From positions 1 through 45,910 of the forward strand of contig NHDG01000061.1 in NCBI GenBank assembly GCA_002167285.1: a stretch of 45,910 bases of DNA, written 5' to 3'. How positions within the stretch are numbered: position 1 is the first letter of the stretch; each line of letters opens with the position of its first letter. A program made the translations under genes and the position numbers. This DNA is from Planctomycetia bacterium TMED53 (GTDB lineage Bacteria > Planctomycetota > UBA8108 > UBA1146). Under the pieces are notes generated by a model. The model saw only the letters and a program-made list of their open reading frames with translations. It was not told where the DNA came from and ran no database searches. This document shows, piece by piece, positions 1 to 8,621 of this stretch.

Positions 1-666
1 ACGAGGACGGAAATCGGCAGGAAGAACAGCCTCAACACCAGGAAGATCCAAGGCTTTTTCAAGCAGCGTAAAGTGGTTGGCAGCGATCTTCTCGACGGTG
101 TTTGCAACGTCACGGTGACTGCGGCTAGTTACACCTGGAAAGCCAGTTGTAAGGAATGCTTCTTGAGTTGAGAAGAGGGAGCGGGTCGCACCAGAGCGGA
201 GCGGTCCACCGGACGAACTACCAGGCACCAAAGCAAGCTCAGTTGTTCCACCCAAGTTGAGGTAAGGAGAACCGGGCATCGCGTTGATGTCAGCCATACG
301 ATCAAACTGTGCTGTTGAAATAGCAGCGTGAGTGAGCTCGCCATCCAGGCCTAACTCAATCATTTCAGTTGCTTCAAACTCGTATGGAGCGCCATCGATT
401 GTAATCGGAATCGTGACGATCTTACCGACAGCGGAGCAAGTCCAGGCATCTAGATCAATGTCCCAGGCCGGTCCCTCAGTGTTGAAGAATCGAAGGGCGG
501 TATCGATCATGACAGTGACATACGGATTATCGACACCATTTCTATCATCCGCAGTACCCCACATTCCGTCCGGTCCAGGGTGCTTAATCTCAGCAGTTTG
601 GGCCGTTACGGGTGCAGTCATGAAAATGGCAAGCAAAAGCGCCATAAAAAGAGTAAACGAACGCAT
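1..666 (-). CDS. Secreted protein of unknown function, 3' end beyond the window
   Basis: The frame is open from an ATG at 666 to the window edge, giving 222 codons without a stop, so the C-terminus is missing. The start is supported by a GAGAGGA ribosome-binding site about nine bases upstream. Residues 1-23 form a clear signal peptide with a hydrophobic core and a likely cut after Thr-Ala-Gln. The mature protein begins with an acidic glycine-rich segment, HPGPDGMWGTADD (about residues 30-42). It resembles the GPDGxxGTxDD motifs of secreted proteins in this bacterial group and could bind calcium (inference). The rest, including the stretch PGSSSGGPLRSGATRSLF, is not a family I recognise. It is probably exported to the periplasm or cell surface. 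Confidence 0.8.
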   Translation of the reverse strand, partial: MRSFTLFMALLLAIFMTAPVTAQTAEIKHPGPDGMWGTADDRNGVDNPYVTVMIDTALRFFNTEGPAWDIDLDAWTCSAVGKIVTIPITIDGAPYEFEATEMIELGLDGELTHAAISTAQFDRMADINAMPGSPYLNLGGTTELALVPGSSSGGPLRSGATRSLFSTQEAFLTTGFPGVTSRSHRDVANTVEKIAANHFTLLEKALDLPGVEAVLPADFRPR

Positions 667-1219
667 GGGAAAAATTCCTCTCGCAATAATTCTCAGGCTA
701 AACATCACTGTTGACCTGAAGTTGAAATAGACACACAAACTTTAAACCAATTGAACAAGCCAACTGAATGAACCAGCCTCGACCTGCTCTCGCCTAGACT
801 CCCAAAGAAGAAGGGGCGAGAAGACCTCAGTCAGCTCACGAGCTAGCCTCAATACAATGTGACAGACTTGTTAGGGAGACTGTCAACAGGACCAAGAATA
901 CCGATCTGAGGGGGGTGTGCAAACTTTACTTACTGAGAATGTTATATCGTTACTATTCGACAATTTAGGATTCAAAGAAGGAAATACTTAAATGTTCGGA
1001 AAACGGGAGCTTGTGGTAATTATAATTATGCTGAAATGACCGATTGGTCAACGAATTTGACGCTCATTGAGATTCAGATTGTAGATAAGAAACCATTTGG
1101 AGACATGGCGACGAAATGAGTTACCACGGATTTAACGTGGAGTGAACATCAGGTTAGACAGGTTAGTCAATATGGACGATGGTGGACTTAACAAATATTT
1201 ATTGTGTCGATCACGGTTT
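667..1219. other. Intergenic region with no gene seen
   Basis: About 550 bases between two minus-strand genes. No reading frame here has a ribosome-binding site or protein-like composition, and there is no tRNA-like fold. Three weak inverted repeats are visible: CTCGCC/GGCGAG (788-793 with 815-820), TGACAG/CTGTCA near 860-885, and CCACG/CGTGG with a seven-base loop (1124-1140). None has a T-tract. The region should contain the terminator of the large gene ending at 1220 and the promoter of the gene starting at 666, but I cannot place them securely. Confidence 0.5.
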
Positions 1220-4200
1220 CTATTCACTAACCACTCTTCGCCAATGATCTGCGATCTTCTTTAGCTCCGTTTGATCGGTATCAGCGGTGGCTTTCTTAGC
1301 AAAGAAGTTTGCCTCCACAGACTGTATCTCAGTACGAAGCTTTTCGAGCAGATCAGGATCTGCAAAGTGGTGAGAAGTCTCTACCTTTCGCAAATACTGC
1401 AGCAAGCTGAGCCCACTCAAAGTGGTCGGAATTTGCCAAGGATCAACTTGCTCTTCTTTTTCGCGTGGAGATCTGAAAAAGAGAAGCCCAACGAAAAGCG
1501 CGGCGATTCCTGCAAAGATTTGCCACAGTTTCAATCCTTGCCTACTTCCAATCGCCAGTTCGGCGGTGGGAGCATCAAGCGTGACGATGTCAAAGTCGGT
1601 GTACCTCTTGCATACGCGCTCTGAACCAGAAGCCACTTCCGGGAATTCAAATTGAATTGGAGCTTCGACAGCACGATTGCGATCAAATCTGAGGGTCCAG
1701 GATCGTTCTGTTTTTGCAACGACGGGCGTAGAGACAGGACTCGAACTGAGGAGGTCCTCATGCATCTCGGTAATATTCAGGCCGTTGTCGAGGAATCCAT
1801 CCACATCTGCAAGTTGAAACCCTGAATCAGCAAAGGTTGTTTTCCAATCAGGGACGAGCTGATCTAACGGTGGAAGTACTCCCAGGCCATCTGCCAAAAT
1901 TTCCATCTCAAGAATCCCATTTTCAAGTTCGCGATCATCCAATGTGAGTTCAACTTTACCTGTGCCATGGGTTGGACGGGGAACGCTTTGAGATGAGGCG
2001 ACGATGGGAATGACAGGAGTTAAGACGGGGATACGAACAGAACCATTAGTGCCGTCTTCAAAATCCAGATCGATTCGAACCTCTGGGATCAGATCCACGG
2101 AGGCGTCTTTTGCTTTCATGATGACGTATGCATAAGACTTCTCCATCCAACCTGGGCGATTGAATGAGTAAGGTTTGAAATCGGGATCATTAAACTGAAT
2201 GGCAATGATTTCGAAATGCTCAGAGAAGGATTCTCGGATACGGCTCTCAAGATCGTCTTTGTAATCCATCGGTTGCTGAGCCAGGGGAGTGTAGACCTGA
2301 TTGTGCAAATAGATGTCGAACCCTTTGGATTCTCTCTCTAAAGCGTCGGTGTATCGTAGCGACAAGTGAAGCCCGAAGGGGTCAGTACCAACATCAGTGC
2401 TGCCGTCGACTTTGCAGTGGAATTCGACCTCTGCTTCTAAGTCTTCGTAAAGCATCGCCAGTCTACGTGTGCCCATGCCTGCAGGGTGATCTTGAATGAT
2501 GCGCATGGCGTGGCGGACAAATCGAGAGCGGAGATCTGCGGGGACGTTACCAATCGCCGATTCCACACCTGCTGAGAACTGTTCGAGGTGGGCAGACTTC
2601 TTTAGTTCGTCGACTCCATTGAAGATTTCCAGAATTCTCAGCACCTGGTCATTCTCAGGACGTGTGGTGACGGTCAGGAAACTTAACTCACTAGCGCCGA
2701 GTGCGGTGGTGAACCACTGAAGGTAAAGTTCGAGATTCACGGGTTGTTCCCCGGCTAGCATCTGCGTCATGTAAAGGTTGCTAGCTTCACGGTAGTTGGC
2801 GAACGCCGCTTCCCGTTGTGGGATGTACCTTTCCAAATCCGGATCCAGCTCTCGCCAGTACTCCGCCAAATCAAAATAGAGATTGGCACTGATGACTCGG
2901 GCTTGCCAGGAAGAAGGATCTTTACTGAAGGCGGATTCAAGAAGGGTTTGACCAAGGGCGTAACCACGTTCCACTTCTTGTTGAATCTCTTTCGTGGTTC
3001 TGCGGGTTCCCGTCGATTTTTGGACGTTGGGATCACGCCAGTTCCTTTGTAGCCGCTTCCACAAACTGCGAGAGATTTCGATGGAGATCTCCGGATCTAG
3101 GTTCGCCACAGGGCCAAAGATCTTTTCGATGTCTTCCACCCTGTAAACCTCTGCTCGACTGTGACTCATAGTGAATGCGCTGACGAGCCCAGGCCAATCG
3201 AGATCTTTAAGGCCTAAGTTTTTGAACTCGACGAGAACTTCCGCGAGTTGCCGTAGGCTTCTTCGCTGCTTAGAGCGAGTGAGAGGTGCGCTGGGTTGTC
3301 CGCCCCTCATTCCTGGGTAGTAAAAGACTCCCGACGAAGTCACAGTTCTTCTTTCAAAGAAGTTTTCATCGGGGCGGTTGGGGTCGAGATTTTGGGACCA
3401 GGATTTAATCAATGCTGCCGACAAGGTATCGGCATCCATCGATTCGTCAGTGCAGCTGAAGGTGACGAAAGCTAATGCATTTTTGGGGTTATCCTGAGTG
3501 GACAGCACTCGGATCGATTTTTCCGCCAGTGGTTGGCGTATCTCTGGAGAAACTTCAGTGAGCCAACTGGCAGTGGGGCAGATTCTTGAAAGATCAGCGA
3601 TGTTAATCCAGGCGTTTCTGCGACCGCTTTTGTTGAGGGTACGACCAAATTCCGTGACAAACACTCGCGAGATGTCGTCCACCAGTTCTTCACGAGTGCC
3701 TGTACCGTTTTCAGCAGCCATCAATGCAGTGGTCAGTTCATGAAGAGAAGTGAGTACCTTCTTCAAGTCAGCGGGAGAAACGTTTCTTTGTTTTGCCAGT
3801 TGGGCATGCTTGTGAAGCAATTCTAAAACCAGCAAACGGCCTGGATTTTGATCACCATTAAATGCACTGGTAAGCCAGAGTTGCTTCCATTCTTCCGGCA
3901 TCATGGGGAGGAGTTCGGCAAAGCCGGTCAGTGCCCGGCTTCGTTGTTTAGATTCGACCTCTGAATCTGGAAACAGGCCTAGCATCAACTCGGCGGCAAG
4001 AATCAAAGAGTTGCGTCGATTCAGCTCTGAGGTTTCAGGATCTTTCGCCACAGCGACGTGGTAGACCGCATGACGAATTTTCAGCTCCGCTGGGGCATCG
4101 CCAGTTTCGGGAAGTGGGTCCATGAAGCCAAGAGTTTCCTTGTGTAATCCCGCTTCGATCAGCATGTCGCAAGCAAGACCTCTTGCGATGGGGTCATCGC

Positions 4201-4900
4201 CACCGACAAAAGGCATACCTTCAGAGAGCCTTCGGACTAAATGGGAGGTGTTGCCTCGGGTCTGCGACTTTCTCAACAGCTGTCCCAGACTGGATAGAGT
4301 CTCTCTGTCCGGAGTTTGAGATCTCAGGGATAGCAACATCAATATATCGCTGGGGGTTACCGACTCATCGATTCTTGCAAGCTTTTGGATCACTTGATCG
4401 AAGCAGGATTCACAGTCTTCTTCTTTGGCGATCAACTCGGCTGCGCCTTGCCAATCTGATGCGGTGATGAGCTTCGTGAGGTAAGTGATTTTTTCAGCAA
4501 CATCGGCGTCTTCAGATGGCGAGGCTTGGGGGTCAAGGATCAAATTTTGTTTGGCTTGAATTACCTGGTCGACCGTTTTTCGGGGAAGATTCAATTGAGC
4601 GATGGCGTCTTTCAAAGAGCTCGCTTCATCTGAATTGGCTTCTTCTGTTGTTGGCGCGATGACCACACCATCTGTTCCTTCAGGAATCATCATCACTGGA
4701 TCCCCATCTTCGCCAATGATGAGATTAGGTGGAACAACGACGCCTGACCCGACGGTAATAGGGCCGATCACACCACGCACGGGTTGAGCCGGTTGCAGAC
4801 GGATTGCTCCACCACATTGGGCAAGGAGATCTGCGGAGATAAGGATCAAAAGGAGAGTCAATGTCGCGGTACAGATGGAAGAACGCAGGTTTGCCAACAT
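1220..4900 (-). CDS. Very large membrane-anchored periplasmic protein (BatD-like position)
   Basis: 1226 residues from the ATG at 4900. A TTG at 4942 is possible, but it would put 14 hydrophilic residues before the signal sequence. Residues 1-28 are a signal peptide ending in LLAQC, which might also be lipidated. A long, mostly helical region follows, with TPR-like or HEAT-like composition and a CESC (CxxC) pair near residues 163-166. The C-terminal part looks beta-rich. One transmembrane helix (about residues 1123-1142, LWQIFAGIAALFVGLLFF) leads to an acidic/basic cytoplasmic tail of about 84 residues. Large secreted proteins with one C-terminal helix often follow vWA genes in Bat operons (BatD), and this gene lies just downstream of one, but a strong terminator separates them. 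I find no recognisable BatD domain, so the function is unknown. It may be an interaction scaffold for the vWA proteins. Confidence 0.8.
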   Translation of the reverse strand: MLANLRSSICTATLTLLLILISADLLAQCGGAIRLQPAQPVRGVIGPITVGSGVVVPPNLIIGEDGDPVMMIPEGTDGVVIAPTTEEANSDEASSLKDAIAQLNLPRKTVDQVIQAKQNLILDPQASPSEDADVAEKITYLTKLITASDWQGAAELIAKEEDCESCFDQVIQKLARIDESVTPSDILMLLSLRSQTPDRETLSSLGQLLRKSQTRGNTSHLVRRLSEGMPFVGGDDPIARGLACDMLIEAGLHKETLGFMDPLPETGDAPAELKIRHAVYHVAVAKDPETSELNRRNSLILAAELMLGLFPDSEVESKQRSRALTGFAELLPMMPEEWKQLWLTSAFNGDQNPGRLLVLELLHKHAQLAKQRNVSPADLKKVLTSLHELTTALMAAENGTGTREELVDDISRVFVTEFGRTLNKSGRRNAWINIADLSRICPTASWLTEVSPEIRQPLAEKSIRVLSTQDNPKNALAFVTFSCTDESMDADTLSAALIKSWSQNLDPNRPDENFFERRTVTSSGVFYYPGMRGGQPSAPLTRSKQRRSLRQLAEVLVEFKNLGLKDLDWPGLVSAFTMSHSRAEVYRVEDIEKIFGPVANLDPEISIEISRSLWKRLQRNWRDPNVQKSTGTRRTTKEIQQEVERGYALGQTLLESAFSKDPSSWQARVISANLYFDLAEYWRELDPDLERYIPQREAAFANYREASNLYMTQMLAGEQPVNLELYLQWFTTALGASELSFLTVTTRPENDQVLRILEIFNGVDELKKSAHLEQFSAGVESAIGNVPADLRSRFVRHAMRIIQDHPAGMGTRRLAMLYEDLEAEVEFHCKVDGSTDVGTDPFGLHLSLRYTDALERESKGFDIYLHNQVYTPLAQQPMDYKDDLESRIRESFSEHFEIIAIQFNDPDFKPYSFNRPGWMEKSYAYVIMKAKDASVDLIPEVRIDLDFEDGTNGSVRIPVLTPVIPIVASSQSVPRPTHGTGKVELTLDDRELENGILEMEILADGLGVLPPLDQLVPDWKTTFADSGFQLADVDGFLDNGLNITEMHEDLLSSSPVSTPVVAKTERSWTLRFDRNRAVEAPIQFEFPEVASGSERVCKRYTDFDIVTLDAPTAELAIGSRQGLKLWQIFAGIAALFVGLLFFRSPREKEEQVDPWQIPTTLSGLSLLQYLRKVETSHHFADPDLLEKLRTEIQSVEANFFAKKATADTDQTELKKIADHWRRVVSE

Positions 4901-5006
4901 GGGAGTTCTTTCTGCAGGGTGTTGTGGGCTCTTTACCTTCAACAGAAGTTACGATTCTATGATCGCGAAGAGATTCTACAGCATCGCCGACGATCGTTAG
5001 GGATGC

Positions 5007-5043
5007 AACAAAAGACCCCTTCAACCACAAGGTTGAAGGGGTC
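5007..5043 (-). terminator. Rho-independent terminator of the MoxR/Bat operon
   Basis: A perfect 13-bp inverted repeat (5014-5026 with 5031-5043) has a four-base loop. Read on the minus strand it is followed by TTTTGTT. It lies 30 bases beyond the second stop (5074) of the candidate selenoprotein gene, but 150 bases beyond that gene's first TGA, so the spacing fits the longer reading better. It should end most transcripts of the operon before the large gene at 4900. Confidence 0.9.
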
Positions 5044-5073
5044 TGTCTTGATTCAAAATATTGCGCTCAATGA

Positions 5074-5784
5074 TCAGGAACCACCACCGGTGGCACGTGC
5101 TCTGGAAGCACCGACGTTGTTGGCTTTGCTACGACTGTCGCTGATATTGGGTTTACCGTTTTTGCCCTTCGAACCGAGGAGCCCTGAACCCTGTCAGCAA
5201 CCCCCTGGCAGAGGCAATGCTTTCAATTCTGCCAGATCCATACGCTCGAGCCAGATGACTGATTCGACATTCTTTTTGAGGTCAGCGGCATTGGCGAGGT
5301 TCTTCTTTTCCGCTTCTTCAGCGAGGAGTCGGAAGTGCTGGCGCGCCTTTTCTGCTTCTGGCTTCCAGATCTCCGGCTTGGCTCCTTCGAGGCGAAGCTT
5401 CCAAGTTGCAAAGTACTGGGCAGCCGCGATTTTAGCGCGGGCATCGTCGGCGAGATTCGGTTGATCCTTCGCCGCTTCATTCATGACTTCTTCCATCGCC
5501 GTGATGCCAGCCCAAGTATTGCCACTCATAAAGTCGGCGTGACTGGTTTGTAGACGCAACCAAAGAATCGCTTCCTGATCGTCATCGGGAACATCGGCGA
5601 GTGCTTGTTGGTAGAGCTCGACTGCTTTCTTCCACTCCTCTGCTTCAGCGCAGATTCGCGCTTCTTCAACGGTGGAAGAGAGACGGGTGCGGGCTTGTAG
5701 ATCCTGCCCAGGTCCGAACCACCAGATCGCGACGAGCACTGGAATCACGGCCCACAGTGTCCAAAGAGTTTTTCTTCGATTCAT
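5074..5784 (-). CDS. Candidate selenoprotein: membrane-anchored TPR protein (BatC-like) with in-frame TGA
   Basis: The ATG at 5784 follows a GGAAGGA ribosome-binding site. Residues 1-25 hold one membrane helix (LWTLWAVIPVLVAIWWFGPG) and the rest is helical and TPR-like (EEWKKAVELYQQAL). Its place after two vWA genes is that of the TPR protein BatC. A TGA at 5194-5196 follows ALPLPGGC. The frame then stays open for 39 codons (QGSGLLGSKGKNGKP... to ...RATGGGS) and ends at a second TGA, 5074-5076, just before the terminator. If TGA is read as Sec the protein has 236 residues with Gly-Cys-Sec at 195-197, similar to the C-terminal redox motif of mammalian thioredoxin reductase. A SECIS-like hairpin follows at the right distance. 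Without recoding the product is 196 residues, ending in Cys. The gene is certain; Sec decoding is inferred from the hairpin, the open frame and the SelW gene in the same window. Confidence 0.75.
5164..5182 (-). promoter_or_regulatory. Putative bacterial SECIS element for the TGA at 5194
   Basis: On the minus strand, GCTCCTCG-GTT-CGAAGGGC folds into four pairs (one G-U), a C-A mismatch, three pairs and a GTT loop. The loop starts 20 bases after the TGA. Known bacterial SECIS elements have a small apical loop with G in the first two positions, about 16-37 bases after the UGA, and this one meets both rules. It matches the SelW hairpin of this window in every stem and loop length. Confidence 0.65.
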
Positions 5785-5863
5785 AACGTGTCCTTCCGAA
5801 GGTCCACGGCTTCATGATTCATGATAGCAGTGATCGCCTCGGGAATCGACGTTTCTTAGCGGT

Positions 5864-6859
5864 CTAACGTGTGAGGGCTGGTGATTCTCTGCGTTGGCTC
5901 CTGTGGCCGAATTGAGCGAGTAATAGAGGAAGCAGGGCAAGAATACTGGTACCGATTCCCGCTCCGGTAACACAGAGATCTCTCAATAACGTCTGATCTT
6001 CGACACTGGGAACCGCCATCGCCAAGTTGCGGACAACTTCAGTTGGAAGATGTTTGGTGTTGGCATCGTGGTAGAGGCCTCCGAGTCGAACTGCCAATCG
6101 CTGTAAGGCTTGAATGTTTTGACGAGAAGTACGACCTGCAACGGTGGATCCTTTATGGGGATCTCCGACACCGAGAACGAGTACATCCGAAATAGACAGG
6201 GGGAGCCTCGCTGGTAATGATCCACCGACGGTGTCTCCATCGGAAACGACGATTAGAGTCGTACTACCCTTTGGCCAAGCCTTGGCAAAATCCAGGGCCT
6301 TTTCTACCCCTTGTTGGAGCTGGGTACTTCCCGCTTCAAAAGCAAACTCCATCGGCAGTCCATTGAGAACATTGTTGACGACATTGATGTCAAAAGACTC
6401 GAGGACCACAGGGAATGCATCGGTGTAGAAAGCGACCACGGATACCCGCGTACGAGACATGTCGAGGCGCTGGAATACCGCTTCGAGAACTTCCGAGGCA
6501 CGGGTACCACGACGAATGTTTCTCTCCGGCCCCGAATCTTCCAGATACATGCTGGGTGAGACGTCGAGGGCGATCAGCAGATGTTGGGAAGGTTCCTGCG
6601 TCGGATCGATTTCGGGTGGTTTCGATTCGAGGTGAGCCAGCACCCAGAGTGAGAATCCCAGCATCAAAGCCGCAATAGTTCGCAGAAAGGGGACTAAAGC
6701 GGTCCAGCTCCGGGGGCCCTCGGGCCCAAAGGTGAGGCTTTGCGTTTCGCGGATGCGCCGCCGATGAAGCCACTCGCCAAGGCCTGCCACCAACGCGCAC
6801 AACAGGCCAACGATGACAGCCTGATGGATCAGCGCTTCAATCGGATCGACTTCTACCAT
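5864..6859 (-). CDS. BatB-like membrane protein with von Willebrand factor A domain
   Basis: 331 residues from the ATG at 6859, which follows GGAGG with eight-base spacing and overlaps the stop of the previous gene. Two N-terminal membrane helices (about residues 10-30 and 57-76) are followed by a vWA domain. Its metal-binding DxSxS motif is intact (DVSPS, residues 99-103), as is the later VVSDGDT segment. A third hydrophobic segment lies near the C-terminus (SILALLPLLLAQF). The vWA domain should face the periplasm. BatB-type proteins act with MoxR ATPases and BatA; in Bacteroides and Leptospira they were linked to stress or oxygen tolerance, but the molecular role is unknown. Confidence 0.9.
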   Translation of the reverse strand: MVEVDPIEALIHQAVIVGLLCALVAGLGEWLHRRRIRETQSLTFGPEGPRSWTALVPFLRTIAALMLGFSLWVLAHLESKPPEIDPTQEPSQHLLIALDVSPSMYLEDSGPERNIRRGTRASEVLEAVFQRLDMSRTRVSVVAFYTDAFPVVLESFDINVVNNVLNGLPMEFAFEAGSTQLQQGVEKALDFAKAWPKGSTTLIVVSDGDTVGGSLPARLPLSISDVLVLGVGDPHKGSTVAGRTSRQNIQALQRLAVRLGGLYHDANTKHLPTEVVRNLAMAVPSVEDQTLLRDLCVTGAGIGTSILALLPLLLAQFGHRSQRRESPALTR

Positions 6860-7770
6860 GGCGTGATCCTCCAACGCAGGAAGAGAACCAGGTGGAGCCC
6901 AAGTAGTCCGAGACCACTCCAGGCAAAGGGAGAGAAGTCCTCGATGGGTCGTGCGCCGGCAGGTTTCAGTTTTGCGGGCTTCATTTCATCGATGTGGGCA
7001 AAGACTCTCTCCAGTCCTGCAGTATCAGAAACGGCAAAGACTTCACCCTGCGTTTGCGACACCACTTCATAGAGTTGACTGGGTGCTGCCCCATCACCAA
7101 TGAAGATCGCATACAGAGCCACGTTGTATTCAGAGAGCTCTTGCCCGATTTGTCGTGCAGCTCCACCGCCTAGATCAGAAGAGAATCCATCGGAAACGAG
7201 AACGATGAGTCGGTCTCCTTCTTCTACCTGCGAGAGCGTGGCAAGGCACGATTCGAGAGCCAAGCCGATTCGAGTAGATCCCATGTGGGGGGGAAGTCTG
7301 CGTGGGTCGATAAATGGGGCAGCTAAAGAGATTGCCGAGAGATCGCGGGTGAGGGGAGTCCAGCGAATAGTTTCTCCACCAAAGATCGTCAAGCCGCACG
7401 CATCTCCTTCGCGCATTTTGCAGAAGTACTGAATACTTTCTACCGCAGCATCGCTGCGCAGTTTTCCGTCGGACATATCGACGCCCATTGAGCCAGACAC
7501 ATCGAGGCAGATTTCGATGTTGGAGATTTCGCGCTTCTTTTCTGGCTCGCCCATGAACTGGGGGCCAGCCATCACCGCGATGCCAATAAAGAGCAATAGG
7601 TGCGGTAAGGCTGAACTGAACCACAGAAACTTGCCGAGAAAGAAGCGTTTCGAATGCTCCCGATGATCGACAGGAACAGCGATTCGCGGACCTTCGCGGA
7701 AGGCTTCCCAGAGCAGCAAGAATACAGGTACTAGCCAGAAGACCAGCACCCATGGGTGCATGAAACTCAC
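6853..7770 (-). CDS. BatA-like membrane protein with von Willebrand factor A domain
   Basis: 305 residues. The GTG start at 7770 overlaps the TGA of the gene before it and has AGGTGG about seven bases upstream. An ATG three codons later is the alternative. Two N-terminal helices (about residues 5-21 and 50-69) precede a vWA domain with the MIDAS motif DVSGS (residues 90-94), GSTRIG and VSDGFSSD, so metal binding looks intact. A C-terminal helix (LGLLGLHLVLFLRW) gives the usual BatA layout. It is translationally coupled to both neighbours, so it is expected in fixed ratio with the DUF4381-like and BatB-like proteins. Confidence 0.92.
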   Translation of the reverse strand: MSFMHPWVLVFWLVPVFLLLWEAFREGPRIAVPVDHREHSKRFFLGKFLWFSSALPHLLLFIGIAVMAGPQFMGEPEKKREISNIEICLDVSGSMGVDMSDGKLRSDAAVESIQYFCKMREGDACGLTIFGGETIRWTPLTRDLSAISLAAPFIDPRRLPPHMGSTRIGLALESCLATLSQVEEGDRLIVLVSDGFSSDLGGGAARQIGQELSEYNVALYAIFIGDGAAPSQLYEVVSQTQGEVFAVSDTAGLERVFAHIDEMKPAKLKPAGARPIEDFSPFAWSGLGLLGLHLVLFLRWRITPW

Positions 7771-8621
7771 TCTGGCACCACCTTTTCAGCCGCCATGCTC
7801 TTGTAAGGTTGCAGCAGTTTTTCAACCTGTTCAGTATTGGCATCGGTTTCTTTGCCAGAGTGGAGCCAGCGTTCGATGGTGACGATCAACTCGCCAGCGA
7901 CTTCATGCTTGCGCATCGCTTGCAAAGCTTCCGCGTGACGAAAGGAACCCAGGTTTAGATCGTCGCGCCAAAAAGCGAGGAGTAATCTTTCCAGAGCTGC
8001 TTTGCCTTCAGAATCGAGTTCTCCCGCCAAAGCCTGATCAACAAATGGTCTTAATTTATCAGCGATGGTGAGCACGACTTCGACCACTGGTTCAGGAGGT
8101 GGTGGCCGCATCCAGCGAAGAACTCCAAGAATGATCAATGGCAGAACTAACCAAAATCCAACGACAGCCCAAAGAACCCATGCTGGAAAATCGATCACGG
8201 GAGAGAGGGTTCCCGGTAGATTCGCGAGATTCCCTTCGTGATCCGAGCCGAGTAATGAATCGGCATGGACGATCATCGGCGGCAGTTCCGCAGGACGATT
8301 TTCTCCATAGCGAAAAAAGATGGAGAGATCGTGATCACCGGGAAGCAGCGCTAGCCAGCGAATGTCATAGTTGGCCTGATTACTATCCAAAGTTTCCATA
8401 GTGACGTTGGCGATGCGCACGAGAACAGGAGAGTCTTCCGGAATCGGCGCGACTTCCAAGGCTTCACCTTGCCATTTGAAATGAAAGTGTCCTTCAATGC
8501 CGACACTGCTATTCGACAAAGCCTCATTCGAAATAGTTTCCTGTGCCGGCAGCTGTGTCGCCAAGTAGAGCGGCAAGAAACCAATGACAAGAGAGAGAGT
8601 CCTCAAAAGATTCAAGATCAT
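7767..8621 (-). CDS. Signal-peptide, single-helix membrane protein with DUF4381-like layout
   Basis: 284 residues. It has a signal peptide (about 1-26, cut near LPAQ), an extracytoplasmic domain of about 115 residues, a transmembrane helix (145-169) followed by a proline-rich MRPPPPEP linker, and a helical cytoplasmic domain. That C-terminal part resembles DUF4381 proteins, which lie between DUF58 and BatA genes in many such operons. I assign it by position and layout rather than by a diagnostic motif. The ATG at 8621 overlaps the stop of the DUF58 gene. It may link cytoplasmic MoxR/DUF58 to the periplasmic vWA domains (inference). Confidence 0.75.
   Translation of the reverse strand: MILNLLRTLSLVIGFLPLYLATQLPAQETISNEALSNSSVGIEGHFHFKWQGEALEVAPIPEDSPVLVRIANVTMETLDSNQANYDIRWLALLPGDHDLSIFFRYGENRPAELPPMIVHADSLLGSDHEGNLANLPGTLSPVIDFPAWVLWAVVGFWLVLPLIILGVLRWMRPPPPEPVVEVVLTIADKLRPFVDQALAGELDSEGKAALERLLLAFWRDDLNLGSFRHAEALQAMRKHEVAGELIVTIERWLHSGKETDANTEQVEKLLQPYKSMAAEKVVPE

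Noticed and set aside
4784-5464. 226-codon plus-strand open frame
   Set aside because: It runs across the terminator hairpin and antisense to two genes, starts without a ribosome-binding site and has no protein-like pattern.
6390-6800. 136-codon minus-strand frame inside the BatB-like gene
   Set aside because: Same strand but different frame; the vWA motifs show that the other frame is the coding one.
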